Part shown: piece after piece, positions 7,871 to 16,890 of the stretch
Layout of the letters: each line of letters starts with the position of its first letter
Numbering within the stretch: position 1 is the first letter of the stretch
Assembly: GCF_004135645.1 (NCBI RefSeq)
Contig: NZ_SDPW01000001.1
Location: forward strand, 1,922,001 to 1,986,000
Origin: Senegalimassilia faecalis
GTDB taxonomy: Bacteria; Actinomycetota; Coriobacteriia; Coriobacteriales; Eggerthellaceae
Reading direction: 5' to 3'
DNA length: 64,000 bases
The notes under the pieces: generated by a model
What the model saw: only the letters and a program-made list of their open reading frames with translations
What the model was told of the DNA's origin: nothing
Databases searched by the model: none
Program-made: the position numbers and the translations under genes

Positions 7871-8542
7871 TTACTGCTCGTCGGTTATACCGGCGGCTTC
7901 CTCGAGCAGCTTGCTGTCGGTGTAGCTCAGCCAGCCGTCGGGCACCACGGCGTCGGTGTGGCACTGCGTGCAGTAGTTCACGCTGGCGCGGTGAGCCTTG
8001 TGGCACGTGGTGCACTTCTGCTCGCCATGCTGCGGCGTATGCGGGTTGATCTTGCCCATCCACGCCGTCTTCTTCTCCAGCTCATCGCGGCTGTAGGGGT
8101 GGCAGCTGCTGTTCATGCAGAACTCGTCGGAGTTCTCAAGACCGCGCGCCTCCACCAGCTGCGTGGCCGAGCGCTCGTCAAGCGGGCTGTCGAAGTTGCA
8201 GCTGATCCACTCGGTGCCCTCGGTCATCTGCTCGTTAAGCTGCGGCACGTGGCAGTCCATGCAGGTTTTGCCCACCTGGTTGTGCACGGCGGCCAGCATG
8301 CTGCCGGCGTCTTCCACCTCGTTGCCCCACTTGTCGGTGGCCGGCTGACCAGGTACGGCCTCGAACGTGGGCAGGTAGGGATCCATCGGGTCGTGGCAGA
8401 TGGCGTTGCAGAAGCTGGGCTGCTCGTGCCACACCATGAAGCCGGCGCCGGCCACCACCAGCACGGCCACGATGCACCCGAGCGTGATGCCTAGCCGCTT
8501 GCGCTTCTCGCCCGCGCGCTTAGGTCCTTGCGATTCGCTCAT
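7871..8542 (-). CDS. Membrane-anchored multiheme c-type cytochrome
   Basis: A 223-residue protein with an N-terminal signal anchor (about residues 17-38) and an exported heme domain. Three canonical CXXCH sites are visible (CMDCH at 94, CTTCH at 177, CTQCH at 191). Two are non-canonical: CNAICH at 45 (Cys-X3-Cys-His) and CMNSSCH at 142 (Cys-X4-Cys-His). This gives up to five hemes. By analogy with NapC/NrfH-type quinol-oxidising cytochromes and with the Cgr1/Cgr2 pair of Eggerthella lenta, it should pass electrons from the membrane quinol pool to the flavoprotein encoded 30 bases upstream in the same operon. Confidence 0.88.
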   Translation of the reverse strand: MSESQGPKRAGEKRKRLGITLGCIVAVLVVAGAGFMVWHEQPSFCNAICHDPMDPYLPTFEAVPGQPATDKWGNEVEDAGSMLAAVHNQVGKTCMDCHVPQLNEQMTEGTEWISCNFDSPLDERSATQLVEARGLENSDEFCMNSSCHPYSRDELEKKTAWMGKINPHTPQHGEQKCTTCHKAHRASVNYCTQCHTDAVVPDGWLSYTDSKLLEEAAGITDEQ

Positions 8543-8572
8543 CGCTTATCTCCTTTCGATACGGGCGCGCCC

Positions 8573-10216
8573 TTAAGCGATGCCCAGCACGTTGCGGACG
8601 GCGATGCGGCCGAACGCGCAGCATTCGCCCAGGTTGCCACCGCCGTTGTACATGTCGCACCACACGCTGCCGAATTCGCCGGCGCTGTACAGGTTCGGGA
8701 TCACGTCGCCGTTGAGGTCGAGGATCTGCGCATGCTCGTTGCGGCGCGGGCCGCCGTCGGTGTTCAGCATGGTCGACGAGCAGTGGCACGCATGGAACGG
8801 AGCGCCCTTGATGGGGGTCAGCGTCTTGGCCGGGCGATAGAACGCCGGGTCGTAGCCGTCTTCGCAGTACTTGTTCCACTGCTCGACGGTCTTCACCAGC
8901 TCCGCCTTGTTGATGCCGGCCTTGTCCGCCAGCTCCTCGATGGTGTCGGCGGTGAAGCCATAGCCTTCGCTGGACGGCTCGAAGTTCGGGGCGGTGGAGT
9001 AGGCCATCATCTTCTTGTAGCCCTCGTCGTCCAGGATGTACCACGTAGTCTTCGGCATGGGCAGGTGCGGCCATTCGCCACCGAACTGCATGTGGCCGTG
9101 GCGGCTGCCCACGTTGATGTTCAGCGGGTTCTGGTCGATGACCTCCCAGTCGTGCTCGTGGTCGGAATCCCAGTCCATGAAGAAGCGACGGCCGTTTTCG
9201 GCAACGGTGATGCCGAACTGCTTCGGCGTGCGCATGGTCACGTCCTCGCCTTCGATGGGCGAAACGCTCGTCCACATGCCGGCGCAGCTGTTCATGTGCC
9301 ACATGTCAGCGCCGATGCGAGCGCAGATATAGTGGCCGTCGCCGGTGTTCATGCGGCCGGCGATGCAGCGCGCGGTGGCGGCGGACAGATAGTCGGCGCG
9401 CATCTGCTTGTTGTTCTCGAAGCCGCCGCAGCACATGATGACGCCCTTGTTCGCCTTCACGTACACGGTCTGGCCCTCGTAGGTGTACACGCCGCCGAGG
9501 ATGGCCTTGCTCTCGGGGTCCTGGATGAGCGCCGTCAGCGGGGCGTTCAGCTTGTGCGTGATGTTCGGGTCGTCGGCGATGACGGAGTTCACGAACTTGA
9601 TGACGTGGTCGTACTTCTCGTCGTTGAAGAACAGCACGCCCAGGTTGTAGCCGTGCGGCAGCTCGGCATACTCGGGGTAGCACGTGTCGCCGGTACCGGG
9701 GTGGAAGTGCTCCGTGGCCTTGAAGTAGCCTTCCTTGAAGCCGGGCAGGCTTTCCAGCCACGTGCGGTTCTCGTGGATGCCCTCGGCGAACGCATCGAGC
9801 ACCGCGTCGGGCGTGTTGTCCATCTCGCCGCGCAGCTCGTAGAGGTACTGGCGGAAGCCTTCGGCGTGCTCGTCGTCGGTCCACAGCACGCGGCCGGCGG
9901 AAAACGGGCTGTCGCCGTCGCCGAGCACCAGCGTGCCCTTCTCAAGCAGCAGCGCCTTGGCGCCGTTGCCCTCGGTGGCCACCGTTGCCGCAGCCGCCTG
10001 GCCGGCAAGGCCGCCGCCGACGATCAGCACGTCGGTCTCTTCGTCCCAGTCGATCTCGCCGATAGATTGCGCGAAGTTGTTCTTGTTGGGTTCCTTGCCC
10101 TTTGCCGTGCATCCGCCAAGTGCTGCGGCGGCCGTGCCCGCAAGCAGGGTTGCGCCCGCTGCCTTGATGAAGCTGCGACGCGATTGCGTCAGGTTCAGAT
10201 CGGCCATCGAATCCAT
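8573..10216 (-). CDS. Tat-exported FAD-dependent reductase, fumarate reductase flavoprotein family
   Basis: The 547-residue protein begins with a twin-arginine signal (SRRSFIKAAG) and a lipobox-like LGGC, so it may be a Tat lipoprotein. The FAD-binding Rossmann motif is DVLIVGGGLAGQAA, followed by LLLEKG. The C-terminal FAD site reads NLYSAGEFG, then NGGGNLGECCAFG. No FMN-binding domain is present. The family reduces C=C bonds of fumarate and many other acceptors (urocanate, cinnamates, steroids or drugs); the substrate here cannot be read. The start at 10216 follows AAAGGGACG; longer versions lack support. It leads an operon with the cytochrome and is divergent from a LuxR-type regulator. 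Confidence 0.9.
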   Translation of the reverse strand: MDSMADLNLTQSRRSFIKAAGATLLAGTAAAALGGCTAKGKEPNKNNFAQSIGEIDWDEETDVLIVGGGLAGQAAAATVATEGNGAKALLLEKGTLVLGDGDSPFSAGRVLWTDDEHAEGFRQYLYELRGEMDNTPDAVLDAFAEGIHENRTWLESLPGFKEGYFKATEHFHPGTGDTCYPEYAELPHGYNLGVLFFNDEKYDHVIKFVNSVIADDPNITHKLNAPLTALIQDPESKAILGGVYTYEGQTVYVKANKGVIMCCGGFENNKQMRADYLSAATARCIAGRMNTGDGHYICARIGADMWHMNSCAGMWTSVSPIEGEDVTMRTPKQFGITVAENGRRFFMDWDSDHEHDWEVIDQNPLNINVGSRHGHMQFGGEWPHLPMPKTTWYILDDEGYKKMMAYSTAPNFEPSSEGYGFTADTIEELADKAGINKAELVKTVEQWNKYCEDGYDPAFYRPAKTLTPIKGAPFHACHCSSTMLNTDGGPRRNEHAQILDLNGDVIPNLYSAGEFGSVWCDMYNGGGNLGECCAFGRIAVRNVLGIA

Positions 10217-10557
10217 CTTCGTCCCTTTCCGTGAATTCTTGTTCCCACGTTCGTGGCTGATGCACACGTTACGCGGCTGCCGGCCGGGCATCTTCACCCG
10301 CAGCTGGGGCTTCCCATGCGCAAAAACGGGTGAAATCGCAGTACCCGAAGCGGGTGAGATGGGTGTTATCGCAGGTCAAGCGAATGCTTACCAAAGTGGT
10401 TTGCGCTTAAGCACATTTGCGAGGTTTTGGGGCGTTGTGGAAAAATATAGCGGTAAATTTGCGTATAGATTAGGAAAATAGTCACTGAATTGGGGGTTCG
10501 ACCTCACTTCAGCATGCTATGATGCCGTCTAAAACAAGCAGGGAAGAGGGGAACGGC
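10217..10557. promoter_or_regulatory. Divergent promoter region with GGGTGWWATCGCAG direct repeats
   Basis: This 340-base region separates the reductase operon and the LuxR gene. Two 14-base direct repeats, GGGTGAAATCGCAG (10328-10341) and GGGTGTTATCGCAG (10361-10374), start exactly 33 bases apart, with a GGGTGAGAT half-copy between them at 10352. Spacing of about three helical turns suggests a regulator-binding site, perhaps for the adjacent LuxR protein. That is inference. Confidence 0.45.
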
Positions 10558-12027
10558 ATGGCAAAAGAGAGCGTTCAAAGCGCAAAGGCATCGCGCGCGC
10601 GAACCGTGCAAGCCGACAAGTCGAAGGCTGGCCAGAAGAAGGCGGACGGCGCTGTCGCCAAGCCGGCCGCCAAGCCGCGCCTGGCTTCCATCGGCATCTG
10701 CTGCACGCTGGCGTGGGCGTTTCTTATCAACGCCGCCGGCGGCGAGGCGCCCACCGGCCAGCTTTCGTGGCAGGTTTCCTACTTCGCGTTGGCTATTGCT
10801 ATGGTGGCGTTCGGCTTCATCGCGCGCAGCAAACCCGCGTTCGTTGAGTCGCCGGCGGCAGGCTACGTTGCCGCGGTGGCCGGCGCATTCGGCGCCGCCG
10901 CGCTGCTGTTCTCTAGCGTCACGCCCGCGCTTGACGCGCTTGAGTACCCCGCCACCATCGTATGCTCGTGCGTGCTGGGCTGGTTGTACCTGCAATGGGG
11001 CGCTTTCTACACGGGCGTGAACCTGCGCATGGCTATCGGCTGCCTGTTCATTGGCAACACTGCTGCGTCGGCGCTGAAGTGCGCGGCGCACTTCAGCCCC
11101 TTCCCGCTAATGTGCGCTATCACTATGGCGCTGCCCGTGGCTTCAGTGCTGCTGTGCCGCATGGCGCTCATTGACGCGCCTGCCGGCGGGCGGGCCGATG
11201 TGCGATTTGAGTCCCACAACCTACGCGGTCTGTGGAAGGTGGCGGTTGCGGCGGCGGTGCTCAGCTACGTTACCGCGTTTTTGGTGGGCACATCGTTTGG
11301 CAACCAAAGCGCAGCGGCGCCCGATGTGTTTCTGCTGGGCCGAGCGTTCGAGGTGCTCATCTCGGGCGTGGTGTTGGCAGTGGTGATTGGTGCGAACCGC
11401 GCGTTCAACTTCGCTCAGCTGTGGCGCATCGTACTGGCGGTGCTGGCGCTCGATGTGCTAAGCCAGGCGCTGTTGCCGCAGATCACCGTCATTCGTTGCG
11501 TGGAAAGCAGCGCATGGGACTTGCTGGTGCTGTTCACCTGGCTGACCGTTATCGACATTGCTCGCCACGCGAAGGCTGACCGTAACATGGTCATCGGCAT
11601 GGGCTGGGCGGTGTACGCTGCTTCATTTGCGGCGGGCTCGGTGCATTCCAGCTGGTTTTCGTCGGGCAGTTTTGGAATCGCGTTCACCACGCTGCTGATG
11701 TTTGCGCTGGCCATGGTGGGTACGTTTTTCCTGGAGGTGCGCGACCAGGATACGAAGTGGATTTTCGCCGAGCTGTCCGGCGAACGCGTGAGCGCGCCGC
11801 AAGATCACCGCAGCATCGACGAGCGCTGCGACGCCATCGGCGCCGAACGCACCCTGACGCCGCGAGAGCTCGAGGTCATGAAGATGCTGTGCAAGGGCCG
11901 CACGAAGTCCTACATCGCAGAAACGCTGTACCTAACGGAAAACACCGTGCGCAGCCACACGAAGCACATCTACACGAAACTCGACGTTCACAGCAAGCAA
12001 GAACTGATGGACCTGGTGGGCGCGTAA
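10558..12027 (+). CDS. Polytopic membrane protein with C-terminal LuxR helix-turn-helix
   Basis: A 489-residue protein. After a basic, Lys/Ala-rich N-terminus (about 45 residues), around 10-12 hydrophobic segments fill residues 50-400. The end is a LuxR-type DNA-binding domain: LTPRELEVMKMLCKGRTKSY, IAETLYLTENTVRSHTKHIY, TKLDVHSKQELMDLV. Membrane LuxR regulators of this build are common in Eggerthellaceae next to respiratory reductase operons and are thought to sense the reductase substrate. GAGGGGAAC precedes the ATG at 10558. It is divergent from the reductase, which is its most likely target. Confidence 0.85.
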   Translation: MAKESVQSAKASRARTVQADKSKAGQKKADGAVAKPAAKPRLASIGICCTLAWAFLINAAGGEAPTGQLSWQVSYFALAIAMVAFGFIARSKPAFVESPAAGYVAAVAGAFGAAALLFSSVTPALDALEYPATIVCSCVLGWLYLQWGAFYTGVNLRMAIGCLFIGNTAASALKCAAHFSPFPLMCAITMALPVASVLLCRMALIDAPAGGRADVRFESHNLRGLWKVAVAAAVLSYVTAFLVGTSFGNQSAAAPDVFLLGRAFEVLISGVVLAVVIGANRAFNFAQLWRIVLAVLALDVLSQALLPQITVIRCVESSAWDLLVLFTWLTVIDIARHAKADRNMVIGMGWAVYAASFAAGSVHSSWFSSGSFGIAFTTLLMFALAMVGTFFLEVRDQDTKWIFAELSGERVSAPQDHRSIDERCDAIGAERTLTPRELEVMKMLCKGRTKSYIAETLYLTENTVRSHTKHIYTKLDVHSKQELMDLVGA

Positions 12028-12055
12028 AGGGGCCTTGGCAAGGGAGGGAGACTTC

Positions 12056-12991
12056 GTGCGACAGCTCAATTCCATAACGTTTCGGCGGTTTGACACCGTG
12101 TGTTCGGTGGCTGCCGATGTTGATGATGGCGCGTTGGCCGAAGTCAAGGCGTTGTGCGAACGCTATGAGCTGTTGTTGAGCCGTTTCGATCCCAACAGCA
12201 AGCTTTTCGCGCTCAACGCGGCAGCGGGTGAATGGGTCGAGGTGGGCGAGGAGCTTACTGGCATCCTGCGCGTGGCGCTTTGGTATTGCGAACGTACAGG
12301 CGGCTTGTTCGATGTCACCATGGGGAGCGTGTGCCGTTTGTGGGACTTCAAGCGCGAAATCGTGCCCGATGCGGATATGGTTGCCGAAGCGCTTGCGCAC
12401 GTCAACTGGCGAAACGTTCGGGTGGACGGGGCGCGGGCGCGCATTGCCGATCAGCAAGCAAGTATCGACCTTGGCGGCATAGCGAAAGGCGTTATCGCCG
12501 ACGGCGTTGCCGAGCTTCTGCGCGGTTGCGGGGCAACCGCGGGCGTGATCAACCTGGGCGGCAACGTGTTGACGCTTGGCGGCAAACTCGATGGCAGCCC
12601 CTGGCGCGTGGGTTTGCGCGCGCCCGTTCCCTCGGGCGGAAAGCTTGAGGCCGCATCGTTTGCCAGCGTTGCCGTGCGCGGAAAGTCGGTGGTCACCAGC
12701 GGCGTGTACGAGCGCGCCTTCGTGCGCGATGGTCGCGTGTTGCATCACATCCTGGACCCGCGCACGGGTCTGCCCGCCGTAACCGACGTGCTGTCGGCCA
12801 CCGTGGTGTCTGGCGCCTCGATCGATGGTGATGGCTTCACCACTGCGTTGGTGGTCATGGGTGCCGCGCGCGCCCTCGCTTTCGCCGAGCAAACGCCTGG
12901 CATTGAGGCGATTATCTTGACCATCCAAGGTCAGCTGCTGCACACCGGCGGCGTTGAGGGCGAAGCTGGGCGATTCTCGGTAAGCGCATAA
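12056..12991 (+). CDS. apbE: FAD:protein FMN transferase
   Basis: The 311-residue protein matches ApbE. Visible motifs are FDVTMGSVCRLW, IDLGGIAKGVIADGVAELL, NLGGNVLTLG, HHILDPRTGLPA and DGFTTALVVMG, the last providing a metal ligand. ApbE moves FMN from FAD onto a Thr of FMN-binding domains in exported flavoproteins. The GTG at 12056 is chosen because GGGAGGGAG lies just upstream. It sits 28 bases after the LuxR gene, probably in one transcript. The adjacent reductase has no FMN-binding domain, so its acceptor protein is probably encoded elsewhere. No lipobox or signal peptide is visible, unlike many ApbE proteins. Confidence 0.9.
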   Translation: MRQLNSITFRRFDTVCSVAADVDDGALAEVKALCERYELLLSRFDPNSKLFALNAAAGEWVEVGEELTGILRVALWYCERTGGLFDVTMGSVCRLWDFKREIVPDADMVAEALAHVNWRNVRVDGARARIADQQASIDLGGIAKGVIADGVAELLRGCGATAGVINLGGNVLTLGGKLDGSPWRVGLRAPVPSGGKLEAASFASVAVRGKSVVTSGVYERAFVRDGRVLHHILDPRTGLPAVTDVLSATVVSGASIDGDGFTTALVVMGAARALAFAEQTPGIEAIILTIQGQLLHTGGVEGEAGRFSVSA

Positions 12992-13025
12992 CCATTGGCG
13001 AAGAGCGAGCTCAACCAAGCAATAA

Positions 13026-13176
13026 GGTGGCGCGCCCTTTGGGCGCTATCTATGAGGTGCGGAGCTTTCGCTCCGCGCTACGGGAGCGTTCGCAAACCCA
13101 AGTTCATTCGCAGGTCAACCCCGTAGCCTCGACCGAAAGGTCGACACCTCATAGAAAGCGCCGCAGGCGCGCCACC
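13026..13176. repeat. Cloverleaf-forming structured element of about 150 bp
   Basis: The outer stem pairs GGTGGCGCGCC (13026-13036) with GGCGCGCCACC (13166-13176), GGCGCT (13042-13047) with AGCGCC (13157-13162), and CTATGAGGTG (13050-13059) with CACCTCATAG (13145-13154). Inside are three arms: CGGAGC-TTTC-GCTCCG (13060-13075), GCTACGGG (13077-13084) with CCCGTAGC (13120-13127), and TCGACC-GAAA-GGTCGA (13129-13144, GNRA loop). Together they account for nearly every base except the second arm's loop. It lies in the 373-base gap between apbE and the SPFH gene. It could be a structured RNA or a mobile repeat. Confidence 0.65.
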
Positions 13177-13364
13177 AACTTCTCAAGGCGCCCGCAAAAC
13201 GCGGCGCCCGCTTCCTAAAACGCCCTCGGCACACGTTTGCTCAACGCGGGGCGAGCGCATCATGACCAGTCGTCGCAACTTTTTCAAATTGGGGTCCAAT
13301 CACGCAGATGCGGGAAAGCGATTCAGGATACTATGGTTCCAACGCCTCGAGAAAGGACCCATCT

Positions 13365-14294
13365 ATGATCCTGCTGTCTATTATCTTCCTGCTTGTTGTG
13401 TTGGCTGTTGTTTCTGCCGTTATGGGCTCGCCCATGTTCTTCGTGGTGCGGCAACAGGAGTCGTCCATCATCGAGCGGCTTGGCAAGTTCAACCGCATCG
13501 TCACGCCTGGCTTTCACGTGATGATTCCGTTCATCGAGCGTCGCGCTGCCAATGTGAACCTGCGCACGCAGGAAGCGCGCTATTCGCTGAACGGCAAAAC
13601 GAAGGACAACGTCACTATCGGCACGGCCGTGTCCGTGCAGTTCCGCGTCGAGCAGAATCAGGCACCGGTGGTCGAGCAGTCTGGCGTTTACCGCAGTTAC
13701 TACATTTTGAGCAATCCTATCAACCAGATGGAAAGTTACATTGCTGATGCGCTGCGTTCGGCCATTCCCGGCTATACGCTCGACGAAGTGTTCGACAACA
13801 AAGACCTCATCGCGCAAAACGTCAAAGATTCCGTCACCGAGCTGATGGCGGGCTACGGCTACGAGATCATCACCACGCTTATCACCGACATCGAGCTGCC
13901 GAAGGACGTTGAGCGCTCCATGAACGCCATCAACTCTGCGCAACGCGACCAGGAAGCCGCTAAAGCGCTGGCCGAGGCGGAGCGCACGAAAACCGTGGTG
14001 GCAGCAAAAGCCCAGGCCGAGGCCATGGAGCAAACGGGCATCGGCATTGCCAACCAGCGCAAGGCCATCGCCGACGGCATCGCAGCGTCGCTTGATACCA
14101 TCAAGTCATCGGGCGTCACCGCTCAAGAGGCAAACGAGCTGTTCCTGTATACCCAGTGGGTGGAAATGATGAATTCGTTCGCCGAATCCGGAAAAGCGTC
14201 AACGGTGGTACTGCCCAGCTCCTTCGACAGCAAGTCCTCGATTCTGCCCGATATGCTTGCGGCTCAGCAAACAGAGAAGGGCTCGGGGGAATAG
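13365..14294 (+). CDS. SPFH/band 7 (stomatin-like) membrane protein
   Basis: The 309-residue protein has one N-terminal membrane helix (ILLSIIFLLVVLAVVSAVMG). A band 7 domain follows (VVRQQESSIIERLGKFNRI, TPGFHVMIPFIE, TQEARYSLNGKTKDNV), then a charged coiled coil (about residues 185-235, EAAKALAEAERTKTVVAAKA). Such proteins form large oligomeric membrane scaffolds and are linked to quality control of membrane proteins. GAAAGGA precedes the ATG at 13365. Length and layout fit the paraslipin/QmcA group. No NfeD partner gene is adjacent; endonuclease IV follows convergently after seven bases. Confidence 0.88.
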   Translation: MILLSIIFLLVVLAVVSAVMGSPMFFVVRQQESSIIERLGKFNRIVTPGFHVMIPFIERRAANVNLRTQEARYSLNGKTKDNVTIGTAVSVQFRVEQNQAPVVEQSGVYRSYYILSNPINQMESYIADALRSAIPGYTLDEVFDNKDLIAQNVKDSVTELMAGYGYEIITTLITDIELPKDVERSMNAINSAQRDQEAAKALAEAERTKTVVAAKAQAEAMEQTGIGIANQRKAIADGIAASLDTIKSSGVTAQEANELFLYTQWVEMMNSFAESGKASTVVLPSSFDSKSSILPDMLAAQQTEKGSGE

Positions 14295-14301
14295 CGGACG
14301 C

Positions 14302-15132
14302 TTAACCCGCCAACTTACGGAGCAGTTCGATCTCTGCGGCGTAACCGGGCAGTTCGTTGGGGGTTTCCAGAATGAACGGCAAATCGCGCAGCTGCGGGTG
14401 CGTGACGATGCGCTCGAATGCTTCCAGGCCGATGTAGCCTTCGCCGATGCGTTCGTGGCGGTCTTTATGGGCGCCACAGGGGTTCTTCGAATCGTTCAAG
14501 TGCACGGCGCGCAACCGCTCGATGCCGATGACTCGATCGAATTCGTCAAGCACGCCGTCAAGGTTGTTCACGATATCGTACCCACCGTCGTGCACGTGGC
14601 ACGTGTCCAGGCACACGCCCATGTGGTCTGAAAGCTCCACGCGCTCGATGATGGCCGCCAGCTCCTCGAACGTGCGGCCGACCTCGGTGCCTTTGCCTGC
14701 CATGGTTTCCAGCAGAACCGTGGTGGTCTGCTGGGGGCGCAACACCTCGTTCAGCAGGCCTGCAATCAGATCGATGCCCACATCGGCGCCCTGCTTCACG
14801 TGGCTTCCCGGATGGAAGTTGTAGTAACTGCCCGGCACGGCCTCCATGCGCACCAGGTCGTCGGCCATACACTCGCGGGCAAACTCGCGCGCATGCGGCT
14901 TGTCCGAGCATGGGTTCAACGTATAGGGCGCATGCGCCACCAACGTGCCGAAGTTGTTAGCGGTTAGCAATTCGCGCAAGGCCGCGGCGTCAGCGGGATC
15001 GATTGCCTTCGCCGAACCGCCGCGCGGATTGCGCGTAAAGAAGGCGAACGTGTTGGCGCCGATGCCCAGCGCGGTCTTTCCCATGGCAAGATAGCCCTTT
15101 GATGTGGATAAATGACATCCGATGGTCAGCAT
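14302..15132 (-). CDS. nfo: Endonuclease IV (AP endonuclease)
   Basis: The 276-residue TIM-barrel enzyme cleaves 5' of abasic sites in base-excision repair. The zinc ligands are recognisable in order: [60 protein letters not shown] and ILETPNE. Length matches bacterial Nfo. The start at 15132 ([10 protein letters not shown]) fits the family N-terminus; a longer version from 15195 lacks homology. It is convergent with the SPFH gene. No SOS box was seen upstream, and the 265-base region to the next gene holds nothing recognisable. Confidence 0.93.
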   Translation of the reverse strand: MLTIGCHLSTSKGYLAMGKTALGIGANTFAFFTRNPRGGSAKAIDPADAAALRELLTANNFGTLVAHAPYTLNPCSDKPHAREFARECMADDLVRMEAVPGSYYNFHPGSHVKQGADVGIDLIAGLLNEVLRPQQTTTVLLETMAGKGTEVGRTFEELAAIIERVELSDHMGVCLDTCHVHDGGYDIVNNLDGVLDEFDRVIGIERLRAVHLNDSKNPCGAHKDRHERIGEGYIGLEAFERIVTHPQLRDLPFILETPNELPGYAAEIELLRKLAG

Positions 15133-15397
15133 AGTCAATTCCTTCCTGCGACTGAGCAACAAAGCCCACCGACGGCTCATTGCGAATGACGGCAAGGCGA
15201 AGTGCTGCAGCCGCGTTTCGTAGTTTTAATCGAAAGTGCCATAGGCGCACCACGTAATTCTTAACAAAAACCCGCCCGCCGGCGAGCAACCACCCTTGAC
15301 GCTCCAGCCTTGTTCGTAGCTGAGCACCCATCGTTTCGCGAACAGCGCACTTAACCAATACAACTATCGCAATTGTTCAAGTTGCCTGCGCTGTCGT

Positions 15398-16453
15398 TTA
15401 CCACAATCCCAAAAAGTGCTGCACGCCTAAGCTGGTGCAGGCGATAGCGACCCAGCATGCGGCGCCGAGGACGATGGGTTTCGCGCCCGACTTCACCAAG
15501 CCAACCACATCGGTGTTCAAGCCGATGGCCGCCATGGCAACCACGATGAAGAACTTACTGAGCGTTTTCAGCGGATCGAACACGGCGCCGCTTACGCCCG
15601 CCGCCGCAGCGACGGTGGCCACCAGCGATGCGCACACGAACAGGATGATGAACGTCGGTAACGCCCGCTTCAAGCTGAAGCCCGATGCCGCATTCGCCTT
15701 GGCCTCGGTACCGTTTGCACTGGTCGCCGTCTTGCGCTCGCGCGCCGAAACCCACATCCCCAGCACGAACGTGATGGGGATGATGGCCAGCGTGCGCGTC
15801 AGCTTCACGATGGTGGCGTAATCCAGCGAGTTTGCGCCGGGGTGCATGCCGTCCCACACCGCCGCGGCAGCGGTTACCGACGACGTATCGTTTACCGCTG
15901 TGCCTGCGAACAGACCGAACCCGTCGTTCGTCATGCCGATAGCGTCGCCAAGCGTGGGGAAGATGAGCGCGGCTAGCACGTTGAACAGGAACACCACCGA
16001 AATGGCGTGCGCCACTTCCTGGTCGTCGGCCTTGATAACTGGAGCCGTCGCCGCAATAGCCGATCCGCCGCAAATCGACGAGCCCACGCCGATGAGCGTA
16101 GCCGTGCGTCCGGGAATGTGCAGCACGCGGCATAGCACAGCCGCCGTGATAAGCGATGCGGAAATGGTGGCCAGGATAACCGGCAGCGACAAGGCACCCA
16201 CCTGCGCCAACTGCGTCAGCGGCAAGCCGAACCCCAGCAGCACCACCGCGGTTTGCAAGATTTTCTTCGAGGCGAACTTGATACCGGGGCCCGCCGCGCC
16301 TTTGTTCTTCCACACCGTTGCGATCACCATGCCCAGCAAGATTGCGAACACGGCGCCACCGACCAGCGGCACAGCCTGGCCAAGAAACCAGCAGATGACG
16401 GCGATGGCGGCGGATACGGCAACGCCGGGAGCTAAGGTGCGGATGCGGGACAT
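15398..16453 (-). CDS. YeiH-family putative sulfate exporter
   Basis: A 351-residue membrane protein with about ten hydrophobic segments and the family signatures GIKFASKKILQTAVVLLGFGL, GVGSSICGGSAIAATAPVI, FGLFAGTAVNDTSSVTAAA and a C-terminal MAAIGLNTD. Family members are annotated as putative sulfate or small-molecule exporters, and substrates are mostly untested. The ATG at 16453 has AAAGAG upstream; the in-frame extension to 16621 is not family-like. It is a single-gene unit. Confidence 0.82.
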   Translation of the reverse strand: MSRIRTLAPGVAVSAAIAVICWFLGQAVPLVGGAVFAILLGMVIATVWKNKGAAGPGIKFASKKILQTAVVLLGFGLPLTQLAQVGALSLPVILATISASLITAAVLCRVLHIPGRTATLIGVGSSICGGSAIAATAPVIKADDQEVAHAISVVFLFNVLAALIFPTLGDAIGMTNDGFGLFAGTAVNDTSSVTAAAAVWDGMHPGANSLDYATIVKLTRTLAIIPITFVLGMWVSARERKTATSANGTEAKANAASGFSLKRALPTFIILFVCASLVATVAAAAGVSGAVFDPLKTLSKFFIVVAMAAIGLNTDVVGLVKSGAKPIVLGAACWVAIACTSLGVQHFLGLW

Positions 16454-16890
16454 GGAACTCTTTCTAGCTAGGGTGAGCGCAGGCGGCGAAAGCCGCTCGC
16501 GATTGCGAACCTCAACACTATAGCCCAGTTCAAGCACTGCGGTCTCAAAGCCATTGCAACCCCATGCGTGTTCCTGAGGTGACGGGTTCCCTTGCGGAAT
16601 GCGAAGGCGAGTGATGAGCACGGTACTGGCGTAGCGGAAGCTGACGAGGGGAGCGCAAAGTTCTCTAGGCGAAGCATCAGGGGTGAACCCTTCGCGCGCA
16701 CTTTCCTAACCCGGGTATGCGCGAACCGGCGAATCGACCTTGCCGGTTTCGCCCTGATTGTTGCGGTTCGGCGGCGCGCAATGCAACCAATGGTTTCTTG
16801 GAATTCGCTGTCCACCTCGGTAAAGTGAGGGCATCGGATAACGAACGCAGGGCACGCAAAGCACGGCTCGGCGAAGGGAAGGGAAATGCC
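16454..16890. other. Intergenic region without a gene
   Basis: This 437-base divergent gap holds promoters for the YeiH gene (leftward) and the XRE/zinc-ribbon regulator (rightward). I see no open frame with a start signal and no strong repeat or hairpin beyond a weak GAACCGGCGAATCGACCTTG region near 16730. Confidence 0.4.

Noticed and set aside
8528-10234. 568-codon plus-strand frame opposite the reductase
   Set aside because: It is an antisense shadow in GC-rich DNA; the minus strand carries clear Tat, FAD and family motifs.
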